Assembly: GCA_029204225.1 (NCBI GenBank) | Contig: CM055099.1 | Coordinates: 52,786,277-52,850,276, forward strand | Length of the DNA: 64,000 bases | Reading direction: 5' to 3' | DNA from: Diphasiastrum complanatum | Taxonomy: Eukaryota > Streptophyta > Lycopodiopsida > Lycopodiales > Lycopodiaceae | Shown: positions 1 through 11,600 of the stretch, piece after piece | Layout: each line of letters begins with the position of its first letter | Position numbering within the stretch: position 1 is the first letter of the stretch | Position numbers and translations under genes: made by a program | Notes under the pieces: model-generated | Told to the model about the DNA's origin: nothing | What the model saw: the letters and a program-made list of their open reading frames with translations, nothing else | Database searches by the model: none

Positions 1-24
1 AGCCATTGGTTACTTGTGAAATCA

Positions 25-995
25 TCATAAGATTAGAAAATCAAGAGGAATCTCCCTTGCTTGTTGATGAAGGAAAGGTGAACACCCGAGTGTTCCAACT
101 CCATATGATGTTTTTGTCTTGGTAGAAGACATCAAATCCACATGTGATTTTGCCAATGAGCAAGCCACTCTTGGCTTGATCTCCTTGACCATAACAGACA
201 TAGATTTGAAATTGGAAACATGCAACTTCCTATGCCATACTTCCTCCTTGGAAACATAAGTCATCAATGAAACATCACAAATACTTGCATTCTCTTGTAA
301 ATCTAGCTTGAAAATGCCACCATATCTTGATCCACATGCTAGGATCTTATCACCTTTCTTTATGAAACAATTATTGGCATTTATTTCCACTACAAAACCA
401 TCATCAAATAACTTTCCAACACTAATCACATTCTTTGTGAGATTAGGAACATAAAAGTACATTGGAAAGTGATAAACTCATAGAAGATACACGATTCAAG
501 GAACAAATTCCAAATCCTTCAATTGAACATTCCATTAAGGACTACTTGAAAAGTTCCCTGTTCTCTAGAGTATCTCCTATGCATGCTATCACTCTGTGAA
601 GATCTTTAACTCTTATTACAAAACTTGAAGCACTTTCATCAACTCTTTGGAAACTAGAAAAGATCTGATTTCTAAGAGTAAGTACTCTTGATGTGATCTT
701 TGCTTCAAAAATGTTCTTAAGGAATTTTTCAAGCTTGCTTGGCTGAGTTGCAGGAACTTATTTCTCTCAACATCTCATCAGAGATGTTTATTCTAATAAT
801 ATGAAGAGCAATTCTTGCTCTTTTCTTGAACTTTTGAGCCTCATCATAAGCTTTAGGTTCAACTTCAATTCCTAATACTATGTCCATTACACCATAAAGA
901 ACCAACAAAGATTTTGTTCTCTCCTTCCAAACTGAATAGTTTGAGGTATTTAGTCTTTCACTAGCTTCTAAGAAAAAATCTCCTATAGATGCCAT
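25..995 (-). pseudogene. Ty1/copia gag to pre-integrase remnant (copia F)
   Basis: Reads on the minus strand from a gag start at 995 (begins MASIGDFFLEASERL, with SNYSVWK and MDIVLGIE) through a UBN2-type gag middle around 480-730 (LRNQIFSSFQRVDES), then a frame at 462-25 with the copia protease-to-pre-integrase segment (VPNLTKNVISVGKL, later VWHRKLHVSN). A frameshift lies near 720-730, where the gag helix AKQAW breaks, and the zinc knuckle and protease core are missing between the blocks. Integrase, RT and RNase H would lie beyond the left edge or are lost. The gag start closely resembles that of copia E at 63693 on the other strand, so the two are related families. It is dead as written. 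Confidence 0.85.
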
Positions 996-1736
996 GAATG
1001 TGAAGACTCCTTGTAAATTGGTATTGAATGTGTTGCTTCTCTTTCACTATAGGAACCAAAACAATTGGGTGTAAATCCTATGTAAAATCTTTGCAACAAC
1101 TATGTGAGATCTTGCTCACAACGGAGAACCAATCAACTTGAATTTGGATCTAGCCTCTATCTACTGATGAAGCACTTACAATTCTGATGTCAAATTTTTC
1201 CACGAGTTTCAAATGAATAAAAACACTCTAGAAATACACATGCAACTCAAACAAAACCCTTTGTGTGAAATGATGCGACTATGAAAACAAAACTTGTCTT
1301 ATCCAATTCTATCTTTGATTGAGTACCAAAAATTGTGCATGATGAATCATGCATGCAACATATTCAAATCAAAAAGTGTCCACTCAGGTTTTGGGTCTCT
1401 CCTTACCCCTATTCAAGGGCTAATAACTCCTACTAGGGTCATCGGAATAAATTGAAACCAATGGCATTGAAAAGTAGTCTCTTCTAGCTTTCCAACAAAC
1501 TATAATGTCAGTACCTTTGGACCTAGCATCAAGGAAATAGAATGAAATGATGTATTTTGGTTTTCACATGTGTGAAAAAGTCAGAATTCCGTACATCCTC
1601 TTTTCTGGACTAAAAATACAAGTTCTAACCTTATTGATCCAAAAATTGTTCATAAATAGATAGCAAAAAAGTGCTAAACAGCTTTCTAGCTTGAATTGAC
1701 AAAAAATTCTTCATACACTTGATGTTAGTATGGTAT
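996..1736 (-). other. 5' untranslated leader of copia F
   Basis: No gene is seen. This is the stretch between the gag start and the primer-binding site of the minus-strand copia. It holds a CACATGTGTGAAA palindrome near 1568, which also occurs in the leader of copia E near 63475, supporting common descent of the two leaders. Confidence 0.6.
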
Positions 1737-1749
1737 GGCTTTGATACCA
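1737..1749 (-). other. Primer-binding site, initiator tRNA-Met type
   Basis: The minus strand reads TGGTATCAAAGCC, one base from the usual copia PBS TGGTATCAGAGC. It directly abuts an LTR end (TTTTTCACA), which fixes the LTR boundary at 1750. Confidence 0.8.
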
Positions 1750-2153
1750 TGTGAAAAATCCAACACTTCACACATGTGGGGAACCACATCAAAAGTGTGA
1801 ATTATCTTTACCATGCTTTATGGTGGCACACAGACAATCTACCAACAGATTTGAGACTAGAGCACAATCTAGAATGCTACAGATCAAAGCTACATTAATT
1901 CCCTCACAAATAGGGAAAGTGCAAAAGCAAAATAATGTATGAAGAATACACAATCTTGAGTTAGAGAGAGAATACAATTACAAGCACAAATAGTAGTATT
2001 CTGCTTTGAATATTACATTCACCATCTATCCATCACCTTTGTACACTTATTGATTTGAAAGAGGAGATTTATCTCTCTCTTGGGAACGATAAAACCTTTT
2101 ATACTACTTAATTCACTGATTTTGTGGAAATCTATAACGACTAGGCTACCACA
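1750..2153 (-). repeat. Copia F LTR, probably truncated
   Basis: Bounded by TGTG/CACA ends, with the PBS immediately downstream on the minus strand. A TATA-like AGTATAAAAGG lies near 2095-2105 and a CT-rich stretch near 1965, resembling the R/U5 of the other copia LTRs here. The TATA lies only about 50 bp from the apparent left end, so U3 is probably shortened. The right limit is uncertain because a tRNA-Asp PBS of a different element starts at 2159. Confidence 0.6.
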
Positions 2154-2158
2154 TAACT

Positions 2159-2176
2159 TGGCTCCATTGTCGGGGA
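2159..2176 (+). other. Primer-binding site, tRNA-Asp type
   Basis: TGGCTCCATTGTCGGGGA resembles the TGGCGCCGTTGCCGGGGA sites used by plant Athila/Tat gypsy elements and complementary to tRNA-Asp. It marks the start of the plus-strand gypsy relic that follows. Confidence 0.7.
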
Positions 2177-2397
2177 GACGAATCTTTGCCTTTTCATGAT
2201 TTTGAAGTGTGCTAAGTCCACTGAATCTTATTCATGTAATGTATGCCACGAGATCAGTCGCGCATAACTATTGAGCAGAAACGTTTAGAACAAGTACAAT
2301 GATTAAAAGCTTATAGGAAGGCACATGATTTGTATTTCCAAAATTTGCGAAATTCACCAATAAGAGTTAGATTAAAACCTGAAGTGTTTGATAATCT

Positions 2398-3730
2398 TTA
2401 CCACACTTCCATAGCAATTGTAAATATGTTTGAGTGAGTGCTTGCTAATTCACCGAATCCATCTGAATCTTCATCTTCGGAACACAAATTTGATTCTAGT
2501 TTCGAATCCGAATCTAAACAAGACTCTGATCCACCATCAGAGCCAGAATCTGACCAGGAGCATAAACCATCTTCGGAAACTACATCTACACCATCTGAAC
2601 ATAGTTTCGAGTCATCCGATCCACGTGATCCACTGGATCCGCCACCCAACCCACCACCTGATAATATGGCGAACCTAGAGCCACCCACATCTACCAAAAT
2701 CAGATATGGTGGATAGCTATTTATCACAGTTCGAGTCAATTACTATAGCCAATAAGGAAAACACTGACGAGGATAAAGTTAGAATCCTACCAGGTCTTCT
2801 GTGCAACAACAGAGATTCTGGTATAGCCAATTGTTCCCGAAACGGTTAATACTTTGAATGTTTTAAAGGCAATGTTTCTTAAACAGTTAAGGGAGATAGG
2901 CTATTCCACAAGACTGTTAGCACGTCTTAATTTGATGGAGAAAAAGTCGAAGGAGTTGCTTAGAAAATACACCCAAAGAGTTAATAATTTGATAGGAAAG
3001 CTAGGAGCATAGTATCCTGTCCCCATGCAAAACGAATGGTTCTTGGGTGAATACCAAGAAGATGGATAGGTACTGTCGTCAGGGATTGACGAATTCATTA
3101 GAAGATGTCATAGCATCTGCAGAGAATTATGAAAATCCTAAAATTTATAGAAGAAGAAGAAATGATAGAAAGAGTACTAATAAGAAGCATAAACATAAAA
3201 GAATAGACGAATCTGACTCGTCTACGGAGTCTGAATTAGAATCTGATTCAATAAATGAAGAAGAGTCTTCTAATTCTTCGTCATCTGAAGAAGAAACTAG
3301 CTATAGGAAATATAAGAGTAAAAACTCAGATAGGAGACGAAGGATGGAAAGTTTGAAAAGACAACTCCATTAAGGAAAGTGTAGAGCTTTTAGCGAAAGA
3401 AATGGGGGACTTAAAAGTCCAGAGGTCCGACGTTAAAGCCAAGAGAAAGAAAGCAAAATCAAATGCTAACATTTGGTGTATAGCTTGTGGTAAAGAGGGA
3501 CATTCTAAAATGAACTGTCCTTATTTACAAACCAGCTATGTGGAGGAAAAATTATTCCTCTGTCCGGTTGATAATCATGAGGAAGTAGCCTATACCGCTA
3601 CTTCATCTAATATTAATACACCTATGAAAGATGAGCCACGACCATCTAAATCTAACATTGACATGGGAGTCCCAAAGAATAGAAGTAGAGTCCAAGACCA
3701 TAGAAAATCAAGACCGGGATTGGCCTGATT
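2398..3730 (+). pseudogene. Ty3/gypsy gag relic with zinc knuckle
   Basis: Plus-strand gag of a gypsy element behind the tRNA-Asp PBS, split over several frames. An acidic Ser/Pro/Glu-rich stretch (2438-2716) is followed by a capsid-like piece around 2850-3060 (LLARLNLMEKKSKELLRKY), a very basic then Ser/Glu-rich linker (3100-3340), and a CCHC zinc knuckle CIACGKEGHSKMNC (CX2CX4HX4C) near 3475-3520 in the 3402-3728 frame. In-frame TAGs and frameshifts separate the blocks. The knuckle would bind RNA in the virus-like particle. Continuous with the protease block downstream. Confidence 0.75.
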
Positions 3731-4070
3731 TAAACTTAGATTTAGATAAAGTCACAACTAGAAGTAGGAAGAATATGCCAACTCTTAGAGATAAAAAGAA
3801 AACTAAGAAGGATAAAAATGTGAATACTGCGAAAAGCGCGAAAATACGACAACCAAAACGCAACCTATAGAGCAAATTGCAGAAATTCCTAAAGACCTAG
3901 ACTTTGATAGATCTAATGAAAAATACTATGAAACAGATATCAGTTTAGAGGCTAAAACACTCATAGACAAAGAAACGAAGAAAGTTAAAAAAGTAACGTT
4001 ATCAGATCCAATAATAAGTAATGAGATACCTAGAGACCCATCCCCACTTAGACATCGTTCATATGACATA

Positions 4071-4630
4071 GTGGAAGATTTTGTCTCTAGAATGCCCAAT
4101 ATAACTTTCAAACAGTTATTAGAGGATAATCAATACTATAAGAAAGAGATTAAACAATTCTTGCCAAGGAAAAAGAAAACGAAAGCTAAATTGCCATTAG
4201 TCGATGTAGGACTGATAAACCATGGTGACGAAGGCCCACCTGAATTCCACGTGATAATCAATGGCTGCATTTTAGATAGTGTACCCATAGATTCTAGATC
4301 CAGTGTAAATATAATGATTGAAGAGACATCGTATGAGTTAGGCATTCATCATAGAATAGTGCCTACAGTTAGACATCTGAGATTAGCAGATGCAACTAGG
4401 AGAACTCCAATAGGGGAGTTGTCTCAGGTCACAGTTTACATTGGTGGCCATAAGTTTTTGATAGACTTCATTATATCAACAACCACTAGGGAGTTATCTT
4501 AGAAAGTCTTATTAGGGAGACCATGGCTATATCAAGTCGATGTTATCACCCACTGGAGGAAGAAGAAGATTACCTTCCGAGACCAGAAGGCGACATCAGA
4601 AGGAGAGAGCCATAAATAGATTATCATATC
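4071..4630 (+). pseudogene. Ty3/gypsy aspartic protease relic
   Basis: A retropepsin-like domain. The catalytic loop reads IDSRSSVNIM where gypsy proteases have D-S-G-S-S, so the glycine is replaced by arginine and activity is unlikely. A second conserved block (TTTREL) is followed by a TAG at 4500-4502 and then KVLLGRPWLY, the usual continuation, so the TAG replaces a glutamine codon (CAG to TAG). The RT that should follow is absent. From about 4630 the frame decays further. Confidence 0.8.
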
Positions 4631-4639
4631 CTGGGAGCA

Positions 4640-5467
4640 TCTTCCTCGAGTTATACTTCAGATGATGAAGGAGTTCATTCTGTAAGGACTAAGGAAGGGG
4701 AGAGGATTGTTACATTATCCATACTTGCATATATCAATAGAGTAGAATATGTAGATAGAGGAGACTATGGAGTCCCTGAGATAAGTGCCATTAGCAACGA
4801 TAAAGTTCAAGAACCAAAGGCAGAAGCTGATATTGAAGCTGTTGCTGAGCAAGAGTTGATGTAGCTTGATATCTAGACAGAAGTGACATACGAAGATCAG
4901 AAAATTTCTGATACCCATCAAGAGTAGGATGATGATGTCAAACCACCTGTCCTTGACAAAGAACTTTATTTAAAGACCTTCGGGATGCTGCTGCCAAACA
5001 CCCAAGCATCCATCCAACATTGTCGATTTGAAAAAAGTTTCAAGAAAGTTGGAAATCAAGTACGACACCATATGAGCTGACCTTATTTAGAGGGATGAAG
5101 ATTTGGAAGCAACCAAGTCAGATCTGTTGTAGAAGAACAAGGAATTAAAGAAGCTCAAGTCAAGCTACAAAGAAAGACATAGCTCTAGAGGAAGCCCAAG
5201 GGAGATTTGATGCGCACTGGAGGAGATGCAAGATCAATCCAACCAATTCGAGAATGAAAATGCATTGCTTAAGCAACAACTCTAGACCTTGCAAGCTTCA
5301 TTATAGGAAGAGAAACATGCTTGGGCGGCCCTCCAAAGCACCAATAAGGAGTTGAAAGGTCAGCTGAAGAAAATCATAGCTAAGAAAGATAGCACCGAAT
5401 CTAGCTAGAAGTGGCTACAGGACTCTGTTCTCCAATTATAGAGTTTCACAGAGAGGTTGAAGCAGGG
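4640..5467 (+). pseudogene. Degenerate coiled-coil reading frame
   Basis: After the protease the plus strand keeps a Glu/Lys/Gln/Leu-rich frame cut by many TAG codons. About 5095-5467 reads like a long coiled coil (NKELKKLKSSYKERH, NENALLKQQL, NKELKGQLKKI). The stops sit where glutamine would suit the heptads. The family is not identified. Comparable coiled-coil frames occur at 6400-7020 (minus) and 51970-52215 (plus). It ends abruptly in a copia RT fragment at about 5469. Confidence 0.5.
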
Positions 5468-5468
5468 T

Positions 5469-5957
5469 CAAAGGATCAATACTTTTCTTATTGATCACGG
5501 CTATATACCAAGTTCTTCAGATTCAAATGTTTACTTCAAGGGCAGCAGTATTTTATCATTATCACCCTATATGTGGACGACACATTGCTTTTGGCAACAA
5601 TATTGATCTGATAAAAGAAGCTAAGACTATGCTATCTTCCGAATTTGACTTGACCGATCTGGGCAAAGCTCATTTCTGTCTTGGTATTCAAATCCATAGA
5701 GACAAAAATTGAAAGTTGATCTACATTACTTAGCATAGGTACATCTACAATATGTTAGTCAAATATAATCTGGTTAATTGCAAGTTAGCTCTCTCACTAA
5801 TGGAACCAGGTCTCAAATTGTCAAAGGACCAGTGTCTCCGAACAATCGAAGGGAAGGAGAAGATGCGTGAGTATTCTTATCATTCGATAATAGGATCTCT
5901 TATGTATACAATGATCTATACCAAGCCAGACATAGCTTTTGAAGTCAACTCCTTAAG
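5469..5957 (+). pseudogene. Copia RT/RNase H fragment, sister of copia D
   Basis: Nearly collinear by eye with 61691-62160 of copia D: same RINTFLIDHGY block, the region of the YVDD loop, the DLIKEAKTMLSSEFDL segment, and the connection domain HSIIGSLMYTMIY. Single-base indels break the frame near the catalytic loop. The left border is sharp, at the TCAAAGGATCAATACT shared with copia D; the right border is near 5957. It is inserted in, or fused to, the coiled-coil relic. Confidence 0.85.
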
Positions 5958-7020
5958 TCTATATATATGACTGATGATATGCAAGGTTTGTCCGTAGTGC
6001 CCCGAAGCTGTGACATATTCTTCGATGAGCTCGGGCAGCGCAAGTGTATTGCCTTTCTCCAATCTGGTTGAGGATTGTGTGTGTTGTGAAGATGAAGGGA
6101 TGAATAGGGGTGGAACAAAGAGTGGGGATTCATTTAGGTGGTCTAGCTTCAATGGGAAGCGTCGAGACTTTATGATGGCGCAAAGGCCATCACAGAAATA
6201 GCCAAAATTTGTAACTTGGACAAAGCCAATAAGGACGACAAAAACAAATATATTTTTATTCGCCTCTGATGCAAGTTGATAGATGTGAATGAATTCAGAA
6301 TTAGAGAAGGGGGAAGATTGGGGGTCTGGGGAAGGCATAGAAAAATAATAAAAAGCTAATCTAAAAAGATATTGAAAAGTAAAGAAAAATTACCGTCTAG
6401 AGCGGTAGAGAACTCTAGAATGGCAGTGAACTATTTCTTCAAGATTTTCAGCTCGCTGTCAGTGTCCTTGAGTGGCTGCTTGTCTTTTTGGAGCATGGCA
6501 CGTAGGGTTTCCAGTCCGGTATCTTTTTGTTGTGAGCATGGCCTCATGACTCCTCTGCTGGTCTCTGTATAGTTGGAGGGCTCTAGCTGAATAATCTTTA
6601 TAATACTCGGCCCGCTCTCGTTGAAGTTTTTGAGTGGAGGGTATTTCTTCTTTTGTCGTGGCTACCATCTAATCCAATGCAGCTTGAATTGCCTGCACTT
6701 GCTACTCCGCTTGCTAAACTTTGAGCTCCAGGGCTGTCAGTTGGGCTGCAAAATTCTCATGGGATCTCTGTGTTGCCATCTTCTCTTTTGAGACGTTGTG
6801 TTCCAAGGTATAAATGTAATCTTTGAGCGATCTCTCATTGGATTTAAGAGATTCTCTCTCCAGCTCCAGCTCCCTTGATTTCAGCACTAGGTGTTGGCGA
6901 TCAGATTGGTAGGTATGTCAGGCCGTTTTTTTTTGCATCAAGCTTGGATTTAAGATTGAGCACGAGCTGATTGTGTTGCTAGGCTGTCTGTTCAACTTTC
7001 TTTATGCTTAGCATGGGTAT
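5958..7020 (-). pseudogene. Minus-strand coiled-coil relic
   Basis: The minus strand from about 7015 down to 6400 keeps a coiled-coil-rich frame, including LNLKSKLDAKK, SRELELERESLKSNERSLKD, and the open frame 6668-6459 (KLQRERAEYYKDYSARA). It is interrupted by TAG/TGA codons at positions that fit Gln/Arg and by one frameshift in an A-run near 6933. A further open frame at 6338-5916 has a hydrophobic segment (NIFVFVVLIGFVQVTNFGYF). LDAKK with its flanks resembles the ORF at 51970 (ELDAKRDACQTIQ), so both belong to one unrecognised repeat-encoded family. Function unknown. Confidence 0.45.
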
Positions 7021-7057
7021 AGTTTTTTAAAAAGACTGTTATTGTTGTTTTCAAACA

Positions 7058-7477
7058 TTGAAAGCTGCAATACAAATGGCCACTGAAGCCCTTGAGAAAA
7101 AAGAGGACCATGCCCTTAATAAATCGGTGAGATCATTATCCTCACTCAAGAATTTGGTTTCCTCCAGTCAAAAAGACACCCAAACACCTGATTCCGCTAC
7201 TGGAATAGGCCTAATTTCAACTCCAAAGAGAAAAAGAAGCGCTTTGGAGAAAACTCAAGATGTCTCCTCCCCTCAAAAGTCAAGAGTCTTTAAAACCATG
7301 ACTCCCAAGGGCACACATCCTAGATCCAAGAAGAAACCCCAACTCCAGGCTTCTAACTTAAATCTACCTGGGGCAAGAATCATTCTTGAGCTGGCTAGTA
7401 GGGATGTAGCAAAAATGTACACTATGATTCGTGAAACCAAAAAAATCCAAGCCACAACTTTTATTCTTGATATTTGA
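7058..7477 (+). CDS. Lys/Ser-rich ORF upstream of methyltransferase fragment
   Basis: A 139-codon open frame. The N-terminal 20 residues are helical (MATEALEKKEDHALNKS), the middle is Ser/Thr/Lys-rich with basic patches (STPKRKRSALEKT, RSKKKP) that could serve as nuclear-targeting or DNA-binding tails, and the end is a possible folded segment (ARIILELASRDVAKMY). The frame stops at TGA 7475-7477. The same frame stays open for about 50 further codons before the methyltransferase-like ORF begins in another frame, so the two could be parts of one decayed gene. No catalytic DPPY-type motif is seen. Family not recognised. Confidence 0.35.
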   Translation: MKAAIQMATEALEKKEDHALNKSVRSLSSLKNLVSSSQKDTQTPDSATGIGLISTPKRKRSALEKTQDVSSPQKSRVFKTMTPKGTHPRSKKKPQLQASNLNLPGARIILELASRDVAKMYTMIRETKKIQATTFILDI

Positions 7478-7634
7478 CAATGTGACAGGCCCCCCATCGA
7501 CCTAGCCACCGGTGACAGGCCCATGGAGATTAGGGAGCCCAGTTTCTCCCATGTACATAATTTAAAGATAAAATCTAAGGATCACACCCAAGCCATATTA
7601 AAAGCCACAACAGTTTGTAAATAAATTAATTGAA

Positions 7635-8042
7635 ATGTTTTCTCATCTCGCAAATTGGATTTTAGATTTATTTAGCGGTAGTGGCACCACTAGTGCATGT
7701 GCTGTTCAAAAGGGTAGACATGTTGCGGCCGTAGAATTAGATGAGAGTTTAGCAAGTTTTGTTAAGATGAGACTAGCTGGTATTTCAGTTTTGCCTGACG
7801 AGTTTCAAGAGGTTGGCAAGTTGGGACCCTCTGAGGATGCTATCGTTCCATTTGTTAAGGAGCCTCAACCACCTACCAGTGGTGTTGTTGGTGATGAAGG
7901 AGAACTGGCCGAGGTGGCTGAGCAAGGCTACAAAGTGATTGAAAATTTTGTAATTGTTCTAGACGGGACAACACCTCCAACAAACACAGGGGTTGGAAGG
8001 GCTGCTACTCTAGATCCAAATGATCTGGTTGAGAATTTTTGA
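7635..8042 (+). CDS. N4/N6-type DNA methyltransferase fragment
   Basis: A 135-codon open frame starting with the SAM-binding part of an amino-methyltransferase. Upstream codons (QQFVNKLIEMFSH) and then WILDLFSGSGTTSAC give motif I (DxFxGSGTT); after GRHVAAVELDES comes the acidic residue at the end of strand 2, followed by a helix ending in MRL. This matches the C-terminal end of beta-class N4-cytosine/N6-adenine methyltransferases, where motif I follows the catalytic motif. The catalytic D/S-P-P-Y/F is not found upstream in an open frame, so the enzyme is truncated or decayed. The last 80 residues are Pro/Gly/Glu-rich and unlike the family. The frame may extend upstream through a TAA near 7595. 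Confidence 0.6.
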   Translation: MFSHLANWILDLFSGSGTTSACAVQKGRHVAAVELDESLASFVKMRLAGISVLPDEFQEVGKLGPSEDAIVPFVKEPQPPTSGVVGDEGELAEVAEQGYKVIENFVIVLDGTTPPTNTGVGRAATLDPNDLVENF

Positions 8043-8830
8043 CTCTGTAAAACTTTGAGACTATGTAATTTGAAATATTCAAAAAATCTTTTATTCAAAA
8101 GATTATTGTATAAAATGTATAGTTATTAGATGTTTTTATTATCTTTTTGGTAAATGATTTTATTGTTAAATACTATTTGGTAGAAATTTAGCATTTCTAT
8201 TTTAATACTAGATTTGTTTAGTTTACTTGATTCTTTAAACACAAATATCAAATTACAAACAAGATCTAAAATTTATGTTAAATTGTTTTTTGTTGTTTTT
8301 AATTAATTTTTTTAAATTTTTTCACTTGCTTAATCTATTCAGCTATTTTACATAATAACAAATTGCACACAAATGGTATTTTTATTTTTTGTGCTATACT
8401 TGCTTAATCTAACAACTATTTTACTTTATAACAAATTGCACACAAGTGAATTTTTTGGTCCTATTTTAGTGTAAAATTTTAAAAATAGTTTGCAATACTT
8501 CGTCCAAATTTTAACTAAATGCAAAATATACAATCTTGCAAAATAATAAATTTATTTCACATATATTCTGAATTTAGAATTCAAAAAGCAGTTGAATTTC
8601 AAAAAATTCTAAGTTCACAAAAAAAAATTAGGTCTTGTGCCATTTCTTGTTTTATAGAATTTCGTGTTTAAGACTAACTAGCTTACGACTAATCTACCTA
8701 ACTAAGTAGATCTAATCTAGCCTAACTATCCTATCTTAAGGGTCATCTATCTACTCTAATCAACAGCTATCTACTTATCTACCTAGACAGACATGACTTC
8801 ATGAAGCTGGAGAAGATTGTCAAGTCTCTT
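8043..8830. other. AT-rich non-coding DNA with CTA-rich stretch
   Basis: No gene seen. 8043-8660 is strongly AT-rich. About 8670-8790 is rich in CTAACTA/CTATCTA-like words, a degenerate simple repeat. Confidence 0.6.
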
Positions 8831-9538
8831 CTTGGTAGATTCCTCTTCACTGAGTCATTCGACCATGGTGACTCTCAGACTCAAAATGACAAATTCAGCA
8901 GGCGGCTTTCGGTCCATACACCATTTGAAATGGAGTTTGTCCAGTGCTCACTTTAAAAGTGGTTCCGAATGCCCATAAAGCTACGTGAAGTTTGTGTTCC
9001 CAATCCGATTGCAAAGCTTCGACGATCTTCGTAATGATACTGCAGAGGATCTTATTCGATAATTATGCTTGTTGCAACGTGGGTAATAGGGTGTGCTCTT
9101 CATATGGACAACTAGATAAGAGGGTCTCGTTTAGAAAATGTGTTCCGTGATCACTCACAAGTTCTAGTGGGCACTCAAAATATACTAAGATATTCTCGTG
9201 TAGGAATTTAGCAGTGGAGTTGGCATCAACCTTCCTCACTGCTTTGGCTTCTATCCATTTGGTCAAGTAGTCGGTGGCGACAATGATATAGCAAGCTTGG
9301 GAGCCACACACAGCTAGACGAATAGGGCCTACATAGTCAAAGTCCCATTTCTCAAATGACATCTCAGCCAAAATAGGTTGTAACCACATTCTATCCTTTT
9401 CCTAGGTTCGGTTGAACCGTTGGCACACATCACACCTTTTAACCTGATATGTGAATATCTATAACCATCGAGGGCCACCATTTGTTCTAGAAATTGCATA
9501 TAGAATTTAAGATATTCAATTTTTTGTGATTTTGTCAA
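8830..9538 (-). pseudogene. Athila/Tat-like gypsy integrase relic
   Basis: Minus-strand integrase core: WDFDYVGPI (first catalytic Asp), YLTKWIEAKAVRKVDANST, ELVSDHGTHFLN (second Asp), then a frameshifted tail with HVALWAF and GQTPFQMVYG near 8960-8900. The catalytic glutamate region is destroyed by frameshift. The N-terminal finger survives only as a shifted remnant in the 9538-9329 frame. The KWIEAKA and HVALWA motifs are typical of Athila/Tat elements. It belongs with the RT block at 10150-11230, from which it is separated by about 600 bp of inserted sequence. Confidence 0.8.
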
Positions 9539-9540
9539 AA

Positions 9541-10150
<610 letters not shown>

Positions 10151-11230
10151 ATTCATCACCAACAAGAAGCATATGTATGGACATGAAATTCTATGGTCCA
10201 GATAGGGGGTCGAAGGATTGGTGCGATGACTAAGGCCTTCTTGAGTTTGTGGAAAGCCTTAGTGGCTTCAGTTGTCCATTCTAATTGGATGGTCATCTAG
10301 TATATGAAACGGGCCAGCTTAGCAAAATTTAGAACAAACCTCCGATAATAGTTGCAATTCTCCATAAATATGTATACTTCATGTACGGTTCCTAGTTCAG
10401 AAAAATCAAGATGTGGATCTTGTCAACGTCGGTAGCGATACCACGTCTCGAAACTACGTGTCCTAGCACTATGTCGTGCATGACCAAAAATTGGCATTTG
10501 GCCAGGTTTAGAGATATGCCGAATAATCGACATCGAATGAACACTTTCTCTATGCAAGCTAGGTGTTGGGCTCTAGAGGAGTGGACACACAAGTCATCCA
10601 TGAAAATATCAAGAAATTTCCATAGAAAATCTTTGAAGGCATAACTCATCACTCGTTGGAAGGTGCTGGGAGCATTGCACAATCCAAATGGCATCACTCT
10701 ATAGGCATACATTCCCCACTCGGTGGAGAATGCAGTTTTGTGCTAATCTTCTAGGGCTATCTGCACCTGATTATAGCCACTAAACCCATCTAAAAAGCTA
10801 TAGGCTTGTGCTCCAGCTATTCTCTCCAACACATTTCCCATGAAAGGTAGCAGAAAATGGTCCTTGTTGGTTACTGAATTCAGTTTCTTGTAGTCCACAC
10901 AGATTCTAAGTTTTTCGTTTTTCTTAGGTACTACCACGATAGGCGATATTCAATCCGTACGGTTCCATCTCATAGATGAATCCTACATTGAGAAGCTTTT
11001 TCAATTTTTCTTGGATTAGCTGGGCATAGTGCAGATTAGACCGATAAGGCCTACTAATTGCGATTTTCGCTCCATCAACCAGTGGAATGGTGTGAACCAC
11101 AACATCTGGCGATGTGCCTTTCAGCTCAGCATAATTCCAAGAAAGACAATCACGGTATTTGCGAAGAAGGGCCTTAAGATCCTCGAGTTTCTCTCCTAGG
11201 ACTTCACAAAAAACAACAATGGTTGGAGGA
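10151..11230 (-). pseudogene. Athila/Tat-like gypsy reverse transcriptase relic
   Basis: Minus-strand RT in order: SWNYAELKG, the VVHTIPLVDGAKI block, VVVPKKNEKLRICVDYKKLN, YSFLDGFSGYNQVQIA, MPFGLCNAPSTFQRVM, and the catalytic FMDDLCVHS (F-M-D-D is usual in this lineage). An in-frame TAG at 10743-10745 lies in ALED*HKTAF, a Gln codon in relatives (CAG to TAG). One frameshift lies near 10950. The connection domain (NYYRRFVLNFAKL) is weakly readable to about 10290. The 5' side is cut by a CT microsatellite at 11234, directly before which the frame begins without gag or protease. Confidence 0.85.
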
Positions 11231-11231
11231 G

Positions 11232-11233
<2 letters not shown>

Positions 11234-11318
<85 letters not shown>
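11234..11318. repeat. (CT)n microsatellite
   Basis: About 42 CT units, lying exactly between the gypsy RT frame and LTR-like sequence. Confidence 0.95.
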
Positions 11319-11320
<2 letters not shown>

Positions 11321-11600
11321 TCTTTTTGAAAAAAAGTGATTGCAAAATGGTGTCACATCTCTTTTTATATACAAAGCTAGGGTTAGGGTTTTTGGTTCAC
11401 CCAAAAACCATGTGCCATAAGAACTTGACTTTCTAAAAAGTTTTAAGCCAAATTGCATTTTAAACTACTTAGGTCCTTTTTCATTTTAGGCCCATTCGAG
11501 CATAGATCTACTTTTACTTCTCATGCCCTAGGCTTACGAGTACAGTGCACCTTCTATGGGTGTCTGTGACGTTACATTACAAATAGATCTAAGTCTTTAT
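11319..11600 (-). repeat. LTR- or leader-like fragment with TATA box
   Basis: The minus strand has CCAAAAACCCTAACCC, then TATATAAAAAGAG near 11370-11385, followed by the GA run. This arrangement (promoter, GA run, then RT) implies internal deletion of gag and protease. No coding region. Confidence 0.4.

Noticed and set aside
2398-2739. Minus-strand Gly/Ser/Asp-rich ORF
   Set aside because: Antisense shadow of the acidic gag region on the plus strand.
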